Position numbers and translations under genes: made by a program. Of a DNA stretch of 64,000 nt, positions 23,081 to 35,310 are shown piece by piece. Numbering within the stretch: position 1 is the first letter of the stretch; each line of letters starts with the position of its first letter. The stretch comes from Siphonodentalium dalli (Eukaryota > Mollusca > Scaphopoda > Gadilida > Siphonodentaliidae): NCBI GenBank assembly GCA_032622095.1, contig CP136066.1:49386911-49450910 (forward strand), written 5' to 3'. The notes beneath the pieces are model-generated. The model did not search any database. It was not told where the DNA came from and saw nothing but the letters and a program-made list of their open reading frames with translations.

Positions 23081-23249
23081 GACATATCTACCACCATCAT
23101 ATCTCTGACTCATATGTATGTAGGTGGCACATGTTTTTTTTCAGTGTGAAACCACAAGCCCACTTTGCCCAGACCCTCTGACTCCTATGTATGGTGGTCC
23201 CACGTGTGTTTTCAGTGTTAAACCGCGAGTTCAGTGTGCCCTGAATCTT

Positions 23250-25813
23250 ACCGACTGATGGTCTTGACCGCGTGACGCAATTATAAAAAATAAAGGGTGG
23301 TTAGTTTAAGCGCTAAAAGTAATTATATTATGAATCATCGTAAATTAAAATTAATGTTCAAAGCTTATTCTTTGTCTCTCATACAATATATGTACGGCAA
23401 TGTTGTTGGTGATAACGCTTTACATAATCTCCCCAATAAGCTCGACCGTCTCTAGCTGGATTCTTGCTTGATCCATAATGTTTCTGATAATATATTTCTA
23501 CTGGATCTGGGATGGTGCCCACTCAATGAAACAAAAAGTAAGCAAGAACAAATTTGGCGGGACATTTACAATCAAACAAATCACTGACTAACTTGCAAAT
23601 CTATTGGCCAATACATTTGGTGAATTAATCAAGTGCCCATAAATGATTCCAGTTCGTATTTAGCATTATATAAAAAAACAAACAATTGGATTCCACATTA
23701 TTTCATAGTATAATTGTCGAATGGCACACTGCTGGCAAGTTAACTTCTGACGGCGCAGTCCGAAAGATGGAGGGAAAACCGTCCATAAATATAAATGATG
23801 TGGCTGCAAAAATGTGTTCATGATGAACTTTGGTAATCTGTAAATCCAAATTAGACAGTCAACGAGTGTTTGCGAAGAGTCCGTAGAGTCAGGAAATGAT
23901 GTACTTATGTTCAAAACGTGGTTCTGATGTGTACATACGTACATGTACAAACTGTCCACAACTTAGTATCGGCATGTCAATGTTTATGGCACGTGTCGTT
24001 TTAATTCTAATATCATGAACTCAATAGTAACTTTTCGACCTTTGGATGACTATTTGGCGTCATGTGCACCATCGGAGCAAATTTCCAGTAGTACTCCAAG
24101 TGAACTGTGCTTTAATGTTATGTTATTAATTGTCTCAGTTGTTCCGCGTATATTTACGGCGTTTGACGGGGGCGCTGTTAAATAATTGGCGGAATCTCAA
24201 TAAAACCATGAACAATGATGGCTAATATGTTTAGGATCACTTCAAACATTCACACAAAGCCACAATCTTAGTATAATATGTACAAAAGGAAGTTGAATAT
24301 AATACATTGTCGACTCCGATATAGCTGCAGTGATATGAAATTCGATAAATATCGTAATATTGCGCTTAGCCCATGTTGCTGGTATGAATATTCTTTATTG
24401 TATATCGATATCAAATTAGACCAGTCAAATTTTGTCTTATTTTGTAACAAGGCTTACTCTCTGGAATCCCTGCAGAAAAGGCAGCATGTACATTTTTATA
24501 TTTTAAACACAAATTAAAATTAATTTAAAAATATTAAATTATTGTTTGATTGAAAAAAAAACTAACACTATTATAACATCCACCTGGGCAGCCTGAGTCA
24601 CCAAAACAATTTTGTGTTAATCGGTTCAGTGTTGTAGGAAATATCGCGAACAGATATATCCTACTCTTATATATACATTTCAATTAACTGAGCATATACT
24701 GGACTCATGTACGTTATACCGTGTTGTGGCGCGGGCCACAGTGAAAACACATGTTAAAGAGCGCACATCTGATAAGTCGTGATTTGACTTATTTGGGTCA
24801 TTGTCCTCACATAATTAACCTATAATGAAGTCATTGTGAGTCGATAATGTGACTAAAACGCTCTCATTTTCAGTTCATTATCGATTCAAAATGTGGCGAT
24901 TCTAACCAGATTATCGACCTAAAACAAATGTTATTATAAGCAGATAATGTGCGGGTTTTCGGGAGAGCAGGCTGTTAGGCATATAAGTTATATATAAATT
25001 AATGGATCCTTAAATACTTTTTCTTTATTTGGTTTATACATTTTTTCTTTCAGGTTTCAACTTTTGTAATAATCGTTATAACTATATGCTATTCGTTGAT
25101 TTTTATTTTATTTTATGTGCTATCATGATTTTGTTCTCTCTCTGTCTCCAAATATTTGCTATGCTCTAATTTCAATGATTTGTCCAAATAAAAAGTTTTA
25201 AAACAATCTTCGTCTCATCACAAATATCACCCCATAAAACAACAGTCGCCTGTTGATTATTCACACCATACCACAGAAAACAAATCATGGACGACTCATA
25301 GATGAACAACCTTACATGTGCGAAATACCCACATGTGTTCCACATGCGGCAAATAACCCACAAATTCCACATCCTGTAAAAAATGCAAACCAATCCGACT
25401 GTTTCATATATATAGATACTCATATCTAATTATATTTTGTAATGCTCACATGTACAATTTTGGGAATGATCTATATGCTTAATGTAGTCAACAACGAGTT
25501 CATATATTAAAACAATTATATTATTTGTCATCGGAACGTAATGATGATTGCAAAACATACACATGTACACATAGCAGTTGATCTAAACTCGCAAAGTGTT
25601 TATCTTTTGAACGGCAGAGGGTTCAATTCCCGCGCTAGTGTGATTACGTCAATGTGATTCTCTAACGTTAGGACGGACAATTTTGACGCACAATATTCAA
25701 CCGATTGTCATTTAGATATGTAATCTTGTACAATGTAGCCGAAAGTGTATTTTTGAATCATCACTGAGAAAGGCCTGTGGCCGAAAACTTTGATATTGAG
25801 CAACTATTATATA
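23250..25813. other. Gene-free stretch
   Basis: No exon or clear repeat is recognised. A region near 25567-25645 has a B-box-like 'gggttcaattccc' but no convincing tRNA cloverleaf. Confidence 0.4.
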
Positions 25814-26201
25814 TTAACCCTTTACCCAACAGAAGAGCCCTGTGCCAATGCATTATCTTATATATGCGAGTCGACCATAGGTCGCCTCGCATATATAAGA
25901 GAATGCATTGGCTTAACACATTAAAAATTATAAAATTGTTAAAGAATGTAAGAAAAAATGGTCAAAAGTGTTAAAAAAGGCCAATGCATTCTCTTATATA
26001 TGCGAGGCGACCTATGGTCGACTCGCATATATAAGAGAATGCATTGGCACAGGGCATAACTGTAACTATCACAATGTGATCAAGGAGCCGGTTCCAATGA
26101 TATCCATATTTGTATGGTTCTATTGAGACACACCGAAGATATATTAGGCTGTTGAAGCTTTATTTGGCCGGTTTTGGCCGGTTTGTTGGGTAAAGGGTTA
26201 A
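25814..26201. mobile_element. piggyBac-like MITE with TTAA flanks, copy C
   Basis: It has TTAACCCTTTACCCAACAG at the left and GTTGGGTAAAGGGTTAA at the right. Two intact internal hairpins (about 25846-25913 and 25979-26047) repeat the 'ccaatgcattctctta' core. It is the best-preserved copy in the window. Confidence 0.9.
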
Positions 26202-26810
26202 ATGCTGTTTATCTTCAGTTTATTGAATGCTTATACTTTTGTTGAAAACATGTTGGATTTCCTACAATACGAATGTGCAGTCTTGGTTACATAAGTAACG
26301 AAAAACTGTTAAACATAAATTACGTTCGGCTCCCAGTGGTGACGTAAAGATAACAACAAACACAAATCATTCAACAAACATGAATCATGACCAGATCTAG
26401 ATGCTCTGAAACCAAAATAGAGAACGGAGCTCCCATCTGCACCCCCGTGTGCGTGGTATCGCCAAACCCGAGGGCATCACCAAACCCGAGAATTGCGGTT
26501 TTGATAAATGAACATATCTTCCCTCAGATGAAACTATATATCTCCCAGTTAAATGGTGATATCCACTATTCAAAACATAATTTCGCAAAGCAGAATGTTC
26601 CCTCAATGGGATAGCGACCATAGCTTGCTCTCACCCCAATAAATGTAATAGAAATTCCGACTCATTTCCGATTTTATCATAAATTGTAGACACTTTTTGA
26701 CGTTAGGTAGTTCGTTTGAAACATAAGTATCAGACATAGATGGCGGTTAACCCGTGTATCAATAGAAAAATATATGTTTAATTAACCATACAATTCTATA
26801 TGCGTCCAAG

Positions 26811-28100
26811 TGTGGGTACCCACCATAATTTCGGGTATCAACGCCGCAGATCGAGATGCCACCAAACACAGATCTGGGATGTCAAAGATGCGAATGCTAT
26901 ACTTTTTGACATTTTGACCGTTTCTTGAAAATATCCCAATTATCATTCGGACAGGCCGGCACTTGGGTCATCTTTAGGGTGTGGGTACACGTGCAAGGGT
27001 GAAAACATGTATGTTTGTTTGTGTTTTATGTTCTAATGTCATATTAATAGTACAAGGCTATTTTGTGTTACTCGACATTATAGGCCCAGAACTGTACAAT
27101 GAATGGAAAATTAAGTAAGTGTAAAACATGAGTTAGCAGGGACGTGGATATAAGGTCCTTGTTGGGGTTGTTTACCTATAGTTTCTAAATGCACACCCTT
27201 CCAGTAACTAAATATGCGGGTTTTTGTCTGAAAACAATTTACACACTTAATACTTTAAAAATGTGAACCAAGTTTTGGAATGAAATTTCCAACTGAGGTT
27301 ATGTCGGGCAAGACTTTTCCAAATGTTGAAAGTGTTGACCGACGTGCCGACACTGCCACAGCCCTATGAGCGAATGAGTGGATGAATCACCTGACTAAGA
27401 GAACAGGACATGTGAACTTCGGATGTAGCCCAGTATTTTCGTGGATATAGAGCACGCATAACTATTTATCTTTTCTTGCGATGTTTTGTATCAGAATTAT
27501 AATTGCAAATTGCTCGCTTGATTTGCACCACGTGCTATTTTATACATTTTTCTCTGTTGAACGGTTTGACCGAGGTTGAGAGATACACCCAACAAAACTA
27601 ATCATGTCCATGAAGACAAATGCATTTAAGATGAATGACACGTTATATTCATCATCAGGTCTCGTGTTCGTTTTGCACGAGTGGAGCAAAATCACAATTA
27701 GCTCTGTGAACAAAGCAAAAACAGCCACTCCGCATGATATCACCGGGCGCGGAAGGCTTAATTGTATTATAATTAGTCCCTTAATCAGTCCTTTCAACCG
27801 GTCCCTAACCCTTTTTAGTATTTAGTGTGTAAATTGTTTTCAGAAAAACCCCGCATATTTTGATCATATAAATAATAACGGCCAAATTTGTGAACTGAAA
27901 TGGTCACAGATGAAAACAAATCAAAACTTAGAGGTTGTCATATCCAACAGTTGGAAGAACCCGTTGTAAACTCGATGAAAACTCGAACCTAACATGTGGG
28001 GTGCAAACAGAAGTAAAAAACAGCAGAAACGGTCAAAATGTGAAGTTTGGCGACATCTCGATCTGCTGCGTTGATACCCGAAATTATGGTGGTACCCATA
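26811..28100. repeat. Inverted repeat pair 1.2 kb apart
   Basis: The segment 26811-26925 ('ataatttcgggtatcaacgc', 'agatcgagatg', 'cattttgaccgtttct') is the inverse of 28023-28100. The left arm has about 25 extra bases. The pair may mark the ends of an old element, but no terminal motif or target duplication is evident. The DNA between shows no coding exon. Confidence 0.65.
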
Positions 28101-28259
28101 TATATGAAGATTGACTTTGGCCGTTGATTGCATCATAATTTAATACATACTTAAACAATATGAAGTTTACATGTGAACAATTTAGATCTTAGAACATCGT
28201 AGCGTCGTCGTTTCTTTCGCTGTATAGTATAAGTCCATTCCCGGACTATTCTCTGGCAT

Positions 28260-28321
28260 AGTGTATCTGACTGACCGTCCGACTGACTGACCGACTGGCT
28301 GACCGAACTCCTAACTGACTT
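28260..28321. repeat. Short tandem (gactgacc)n-like repeat
   Basis: The imperfect 8-bp word 'gactgacc' and variants such as 'gactggct' are repeated about seven times. Confidence 0.75.
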
Positions 28322-29033
28322 CTTGTTAATTTGCACACGTTATATACCCATGCTAGTCGTGTCCATATAGCAATGTCATCCATCAGCCGTGAAGGTTCGT
28401 GACTATGGGACTGTGGCTATTATGTATATAGGCCGTTCATAACTATATAATAATAGATGTAGTGTTCGTGTGACGGAGAGCGTACATCAGCACCATGTCT
28501 TGTCACTCCCGCAATCGCAATTGTTGATACATGTAACTGGCACCCCAATATTGTCACAATGAGATATGGTTTCAAAACTGATCACTTACACCAATAGTTT
28601 CCGTATATATTACTTTTACTACTTCTTTACAAGACTGCTTCTGGTCACCATTGTGTCCAACATCTTGGAAAGAGATGGCTTAATTTGTATACAAATTGAC
28701 ACTAGTGGTCCGTGTCTGCCATCTACTTAATATGTATTACAATCGTGTGCGCTTCGGATTCTGGAAAATAAAGATTCATAATGTTTTAACAATTTAGTAA
28801 ACCTATTTCCAATCTTATCCGCCATTTTGGATTTTGATAATAGAATCTTCAAATTCAGATGTACGTCATGGAAACAAGAATACCAAGGGTCTTGCCGCAT
28901 ATTTAGGTGGGCGACATAACTCCCGGACTATACTCGTAACTGGTGGGGCCGGGAACAAATAGCGGGATAATGTGGGTGGGTTGTCTGTCCTTAACGCATT
29001 ATATTGTAGCACTATCTACTGATAGCTGGACGG

Positions 29034-29134
29034 CCGTGAATATGTTAATATAATTTAATCTGTAATTTCTAAGAACCCTTATCTCGCCTAATTAAAGTTT
29101 ACAACAGGAGATTAAATTCTTAATATATTCACGG
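29034..29134. mobile_element. 101-bp MITE
   Basis: The ends 'ccgtgaatatgttaa' and 'ttaatatattcacgg' are inverted copies, and similarity continues through 'tttaatct'. The arms are about 30 bp. It is non-coding. Confidence 0.7.
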
Positions 29135-29611
29135 AACACCTGTCCCTTTTGTATATTGCACGAGTAAGTTAATATTGTTGATCTGAGGGGAAATTGGAGC
29201 CATTGAGAAAATATTATACTTGTGTTAATAAATCTCATCATGTCTAAGATTTCTAACTTGGTGAAAAGGAAACCTGGGGGTACTACACTATTTCAGACCA
29301 AGATATCCAAAAACAATGATTTAAATATAACTACCGTGCATTTGTATCATTGAATATATCTCGACTAATGGTTCTTCTTTGTTGACTAAGTTTGTAAGAT
29401 TAATATTTTCTGAACAGCTACTGCAAATGTTTCCCCTTTGGGGTGAGAGTTAGCGTTTCCACTATTACTCGAGAACTGTCATATGATTGTCGTTGGATGC
29501 ACAACGTAATGGAATTTCCAAAGATATATGATACTATCCGATTTATTTTATAGTTTTCTTTCTTTCAAACAGAGATGAAATGCCAAAATTTCTCCAAATT
29601 GTCACGAACCC

Positions 29612-31338
29612 ATATCACAGTGGCTAAACCGTACACAAATATAATCGGAAGATGCTTTCGCGACGACGAAAAATTCTATTTTTAAAACATAAAAACTACT
29701 GAAGAATCAAAACAACACCATACAAACAAGTTTTCAGACCGGATAGGCGGTTTCCCCACAGCAATAACCATAAGTATAAATTGTTCATACAGATTTGCCG
29801 ATCGCAAGCGAGCTCCATTTGAGCGAAGGACTCTTTTTTATAGATAAAAACGGCCTTTGATCACTTCCGAAAATAAATTTCTCTCAAAACTTCCCTCTTC
29901 AAATGTCATGTTAACACATATACAGCATCTTTCGGAAACCCACTATAGTGCAACAGAAAGGCCGTTATGTGTGCAACATATATTAACATTACTTGGCTCG
30001 AGTGTATTTACAATCTGAAAGTAGAGACTATTTTTTGGACACCTCACTCATCAGTCTCTGTACGCCTAGTTGTTTAAGTTGCTGATCACTAGTTGTCAAA
30101 AATCTGTACGTCAAGTTGTGATGATGGGATTTGTGTGCAAAGACGAAACCATGAATTTCCATATTTGACATGGTCCGCCTCCCGATGGTCATTATTAACC
30201 TTCAATCACACGACGAAGGCACTGTTTCGTTACACATCCGTTTTCCGATTTCTCGACCAAATTTGTTTTTATATATTCAAGCACCGAACGTAACTATGTC
30301 GAAAAGCATGGTATGTAATTGAAAACTTATGATCTCACATGTATGTATACATATCATGCATATTACTTCTCAAATTTTCCGGTGACTCAAGAGAAGAAGC
30401 TCTATCTTTTCAAAAAAAAGTACCAAAAGCATTTCAACTTATTGAAAACATAAAACCTTGAAAAGTCTTGAATGTTCGTCATCAGCACTTGGAGTGATTT
30501 GTTGATTTAAGCGACAAGAAACTGAAATATGCATGTACAACCAAAATCGACATCCCATGACATCTCTCTTAACGGGGTACTTCCGTACATAGCACACCTT
30601 TTCAGATCGATACAGGCACAGTGAACCGTAAAATACAGTCTATCTATTGTTGTTTCTCCAGTTAACGAACATGGACAATTCCTATATTGTCGTCCCAATT
30701 GTGACACAATATGTCTTATCCACACATATCTTAGCCAAGTTTACTTCTGAAGACATATGTGGTTTTATTAGAGATACTGTGTCTAAAATGTGGGCATATA
30801 TATGGTCCTGTATCCAAGGACTTTGTGATGTGCGAGCGCTATCTACCCCCCATTGTTTTGGGTTTCCAATATGAATCTAAATCGAACTACCAATGGGCAG
30901 GGTGGGTTGGGGGATAATTTCTCCAATCGTTTGTCTGTGAGTCTCTGCCGGAAAATTCCAACGCAAGAGGTGAAACTCGAAGCTGGTACTTGTAGGACAT
31001 TTCGGGACTAGACATTCAATATTCATGTAGTGACACCCAAGGAGGCACTCGCAGTCACGACCCCTTCGTCGCATCACCGCAGATATAAGGCGATGATGCA
31101 CATACGCCCTGTAGTGTTTATATTAGTAATTCCCACGTATACACAATTTCTTCACATAATATAACATACAGGCCCCACCCAAACGCAGTGTTTGTTACTT
31201 GCGGAGTCGAATAATAGTCGGTAATTGTTAATATGAATACATTGATTGATTCAGACAGAGTCTATAAGTATTCGTCTTGGCGAAAGCATCTTCCGATTAT
31301 ATGTTTGTACGGTTTGGCCACTGTGTATATATGTGATG
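29612..31338. repeat. Inverted repeat pair enclosing 1.6 kb
   Basis: The arms 29612-29670 and 31271-31338 are inverted copies sharing 'ataatcggaagatgctttcg' and 'cacagtgg(c/t)(c/t)aaaccgtac'. This may be an old TIR element. The enclosed DNA has no transposase. A minus-strand frame at about 30900-31060 has a VWC-like cysteine spacing (CECLLG...C....CP) but lacks supporting splice signals. Confidence 0.6.
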
Positions 31339-31839
31339 CCATATGTAGTCACGACGTCATGACAGTTCGAGAAAACCGAAAACTACATTAAAAAAATAAT
31401 AATACATGGAGTATTCGTTATTTTAAGACGAATCTCTTGGCGTTTGACGATATATGAACGTTTGGTGTTGCATTATCCACCTCGCGGTCGTCGGCAAAAA
31501 ACGTCGTGATATTTGAAGGGGTGACCTTGAAAATAGGTCTGAAATCAATATTTAGCTGCCGCTGTCGGACAAACGGATGCGACATCGGTAATAATTTTGC
31601 CGTAAGACGACGCTAGTCCCAATAATGACATATTTAGGTGACACGACAGTCATCCCTCCATCCACCCATGTAGTAATCAATGTTTGGTCGATCGCTTGGC
31701 AAGCTAGCAAAACATCAAAACCCGATAGTTCTGAAAGAGAACAGTGCGAATCGAAAATATCCAGTTTCTTGTGTCGCCAACGTCATGAATGGCCTATATA
31801 ATTATGTGACAAGTTGGATTTCATAGGTAGACCATAGCA

Positions 31840-32136
31840 AATTGCGCGCATGCTCACAGTCGATTTGGAAACGTGTTTGCGCGCACGGCGGTAGTTGGCA
31901 GTTATTCGTTGGGACACCAGTGAATGTGGCTTCCTGTAAATGCTGGGGTTTAGCATTACGTCGGTCTTGTATTATTTATTGATAACAACATTGGACGAAC
32001 CTGATATTATTGCCCTAGGTAACACACTTGACTGTTAGCGAATCTCATTTGGTCAGAGTTTCACATTACGATATTGTCTAGTCCCAGTGTATTTTATAAT
32101 GATGCGCGCCAATTGTTTCTTCAACCTTCAATCACC
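31840..32136 (+). promoter_or_regulatory. Probable promoter and 5' region of the PAN-domain gene
   Basis: This stretch precedes a signal-peptide-bearing first exon. It contains 'ttgcgcgcatgctcac' and 'tttgcgcgcacggcgg', CpG-bearing words unusual for this AT-rich window and similar to NRF1-type promoter sites. No TATA box is obvious at a fixed distance, so the start of transcription cannot be placed. Confidence 0.3.
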
Positions 32137-32401
32137 ATGGCTTCACTTTGTGTGATGATCATATTCGCATTTCGAACGAATGCTGAGTTCTTTAGAAAAC
32201 AAGAGCAGATAACATCGAGTCTTAGTACGTATTTTCGGTGCCCCATCGACGGAGGGGTTACAGCATTATCGAAAGAGGAATGTGCCGCGTACTGCCTCAG
32301 TATACCCGGATGCAAGAGGTTCTCGTTCAACGCGCCAAGTTGTCACGTGAGCGAACGTGAGCTATACACACGGGAGACTGGCGCCGCTGTGTTCGAAAAA
32401 G
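32137..32401 (+). CDS. Secreted PAN/apple-like protein, first exon
   Basis: Translation from the ATG at 32137 gives MASLCVMIIFAFRTNA, a short signal peptide with likely cleavage near A16. A cysteine-rich stretch follows: FRCPIDGG, EECAAYCLSIPGCKRFSF and SCHVSE. The spacing C-x3-C-x5-C-x2-F and the later cysteine fit PAN/apple modules, which bind proteins or sugars outside the cell. The frame is open upstream to an ATG at 32074, but the later ATG gives the better signal peptide. The exon ends at 32401 before GTGAGC, in phase 1. Downstream exons are not identified and may lie far away. Confidence 0.7.
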
Positions 32402-32538
32402 GTGAGCGTTATCATGTAATATAACAAATATAATGCACTCGTTAGAGCTGCCTATAATTGCGCCCACCACACGTTTGTTGGCTTTTTGTGCCTTGCCAAC
32501 AAAAGAGTAAACACGGTACTGGGCAATCTTCTGAAATA

Positions 32539-32915
32539 GTGATATAAGAAATATAATGCACACTGTAAAACAGTGTTTAGATGTGTGATATATTATCAAC
32601 GCATTCTGTTAGACCGATATAAGAAATATAATGCTAACTGTAAAACAGTGTTTAGATGTGTGATATATTATCAACGCATTCTGTTAGACCGATATAAGAA
32701 ATATAATGCTAACTGTAAACTAGTGTTTATATGTGCGACATATTATCAACGCATTCTCAAAGACCGATATAAGAAATATAATGCTAACTGTAAAATAGTG
32801 TTTAGATGTGTGGCATATTATCAACGCATTCTGAAAGACCGATATAAGAAATATAATGCACACTGTAAAACAGTGTTTAGATGTGTGACACATTATCAAT
32901 GCATTCTGTTAGTTT
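32539..32915. repeat. 75-bp minisatellite, ~5 copies
   Basis: The unit runs from 'gatataagaaatataatgc' through 'gtgtttagatgtgtga' to 'caacgcattctg', with an exact 75-bp period. Because 75 is a multiple of three and the unit has no stop in one frame, a 126-codon open frame with 25-residue repeats appears at 32573-32953 (DRYKKYNANCK units). It lies about 140 bp after a splice donor, so I take it as intronic and non-coding. A partial diverged unit precedes it near 32420. Confidence 0.9.
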
Positions 32916-33109
32916 ACGCGTGTCGACGTTTAGAACCTAAATATGCATTATAGACCGTGAGCTACAATATGACCACCCTCCCCCTATGCGGGTTTTTGCG
33001 GACTATGTTTTTTTCCGATAAACTGATGTAGTTTACACATTGTTCTGCTTGTTTGCGACTCTGGCGTTGGGGATTTTTGTTATTTTATAGCGAATTGCAA
33101 TCAGTGTTC

Positions 33110-33975
33110 GCGCTCTCGTTGGCCTAATTGGCCATTGTTTCGAAATTGGCCAATAAACATTTCATTTGGCCAACTTTTAGCCAAACTTTTTTTACCCAAA
33201 TGGAGACGGGAGGCTAATTCCAAAGCGCTGAATAAATTTAGGTGACGAAAGCGGGTTTCGTACTTTGGAAATATCGTACCATGAGAACCCAAATTTAGTT
33301 TGTAATGGGTAAGCGTTGATTGATTGGCGACGGCTGTCTGTTTAGTAATGTGTCATAAACCGCCTCCAGTCTAATAACAACATGGTTTCACACCATAAAA
33401 GGTTAATTTGAATACAATAGATATTCAACAGTTATCGCCTCACGATAATAAGCAACATTTGTTTTTATCTCGGTGAAAATAGCGATGACAACTAACACAG
33501 CTCATTATTAATTAGTTGGTGACCATGGTGTTATATCATTTGGTTAAGGGGGTTTATGCGATTATAATTATATAGAATGTTAGTTTCACCGTTTGCATTG
33601 ATGGCCTAGCCGTTTCTGATTTCGATTTCCATCGTGCTTTTTATACATGGTCAGATATGAGAACTCGTCGTATTTTGAATAAACAAATATTGACTTACGT
33701 GAATTGATCTGTCTGCAACGTGTGACATAACGCATACATACATGTATATGCTCGTAAAACAATATGTTTTTTAAATTTCTTTTAATTATGTTTTTATTCT
33801 GAGTGACAGATAAAGTTTAAAACTAATATTTTAGTCATCAATTGTGAACAGCCCAGAAAACGAGGATGTAATTTCACCAAAGTTGTTTTAACTTGTGCAA
33901 AAAACATTTGGCCACAGTTTTTTTTTAATTTGGCCATAACATTTTCATTTGGCCAAACTTATTGGGTAGGGGAAG
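33110..33975. repeat. Direct repeats rich in 'tttggcca'
   Basis: The segments 33110-33195 and 33895-33975 share 'catttcatttggccaa'-like and 'aatttggcca(a/t)' words in the same orientation, with 700 bp of unremarkable DNA between. A similar word set (atttggcaaa) occurs near 13190-13650. The origin is unknown. Confidence 0.5.
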
Positions 33976-34302
33976 TATCTTTTCAAACTCAGGTACATTC
34001 GAACGGTCTATAATAAGTGTCCGCGTTGATAGCGTTACAGGGGATCCGACTCGATATATTTCTTAAAGTGACACCGACGATATGACATTTTTTATTTATG
34101 TTGAAGATATATCTGAAAAGGTACAGTGTGTAAACTTACGGATGCATAACGTAATTAAACTATGAACAATACCGATGTTTCCATGATTTTCCACGAGAAA
34201 GTAGGTCAGGCGGGTTTTTCATAACAACTCACGAGCACTTTGGTAGGTATATAGGTAGTCAATGGTCACATGCTTCGAGGCCGATTTGTTTAACAATTTC
34301 TC

Positions 34303-34425
34303 ACGATGGCCGACAAAATTGAATATCTGACCTGGTAAATTTCAATTCGCAATTACTCAGGAAGTTTATGAGGTATTAAGTTAGCAATTTGTCATTCTAC
34401 TGACAGTTTTATACTCCTTATTTCA
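34303..34425. repeat. Dispersed ~125-bp repeat, copy 2
   Basis: This is the partner of 17658-17788 in the same orientation, sharing 'caattactcaggaagtttat' and 'ttgaatatctgacc(a/t)gg'. It lies just outside the left end of the large composite element. Confidence 0.7.
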
Positions 34426-34769
34426 TGGTAGCCTGAAGTAGAAAATATGACGCCTTTTCACTAATATCTTCCAAATCAGTTTCTGCTGTTTGGAGCTGAT
34501 TGAGAATTGTGACATTATTTTTTACATGTATTATTGGGGTCCGTGAAGTTAGCGCAACATTCAACATTCGTGTGAAGTTGGCACAACATTCAATATTCAA
34601 CATTCGTTCAACATTCGATGTTTCTTATACATAAGTTTTTTTTTAACGTGAATGGATTAAGTGGGTCGTATATATAGCAACCCTATCAAAATTAGAGTAT
34701 TCGATACTTCGATGCTCATTTTTGAGGAATTTTAATACCGGTAGAGAGAGATAGGGGCACATCATACAC

Positions 34770-35310
34770 TACTGCGCGCACACCCATTAAATGCCCATTA
34801 AAGGCCCATTAATGATATACCATTACAAATCCATTAAAAAACCCATGATTTTCCCGTTAAAAACCCATTAAAATACCCCCTTAATATGTAACCTTTCACA
34901 GCCATTAAATTGCCATTATTATAAGAAAGTTAACGGCCATTAAAGCTAAATTATTTTAATGGGTATGTGTATGGCCATTAAATTAACTGGGGTAATGGGC
35001 ATTAAATGAAGGCGGGAACTAAAGGCCATTAAAAAATTAATGGCAACATTCTGTGTTTAATTGCCATTAAAACCCCTTTAAAATCCAATGAAAGATTACA
35101 TATTAAGGCCCATTAAATATAATGGGCATTAAAATGGGTCATTATAATGGGCATTAATTTTGGGAGGTCAATTTTGATGCCCATTAAATTTATGGGGGCA
35201 GGGTGCCCACAAAATTGATGGCCATTAAATACAGCCTATATTTGATGGTTGGTTCATGGGGCATAATAAGGCCCATTAAATATGATGGGCATGAAAAACT
35301 GGTCATAAGC
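34770..35310. repeat. Degenerate CCATTAA / TTAATGG tract, left
   Basis: The 7-10-bp words CCCATTAAA, GGCCATTAAA and TTAATGGGC recur every 10-25 bp for over 500 bp in both orientations. No fixed period exists. Its outer edge 'cactactg...ccattaaa' is mirrored at the outer edge of the right tract near 42510. Confidence 0.85.

Larger units (their letters stand above)
21255..23190. repeat. Tandem duplication of a ~0.95-kb segment
   Basis: The segments 21255-22250 and 22250-23190 are diverged direct copies. Shared words include 'ttcaggatgattgaatta', 'agttagacgagaccattatt', 'gtgtatggtacacgg' and 'tctctgactcatatgtatg', at offsets of 931-1012 bp. A third partial piece ('tcctatgtatggtgg', 'cgagttcag') follows at about 23180-23250. 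Both copies hold a decayed reverse transcriptase fragment. Confidence 0.85.

Noticed and set aside
23666-23959. 97-codon minus-strand frame
   Set aside because: No domain is recognised, alternative frames are equally open around a weak acceptor-like site, and the length is within chance.
25567-25645. tRNA-like segment with 'gggttcaattccc'
   Set aside because: The B box is good, but the acceptor and D stems do not pair well and the A box is weak. At most this is a decayed tRNA-derived SINE.
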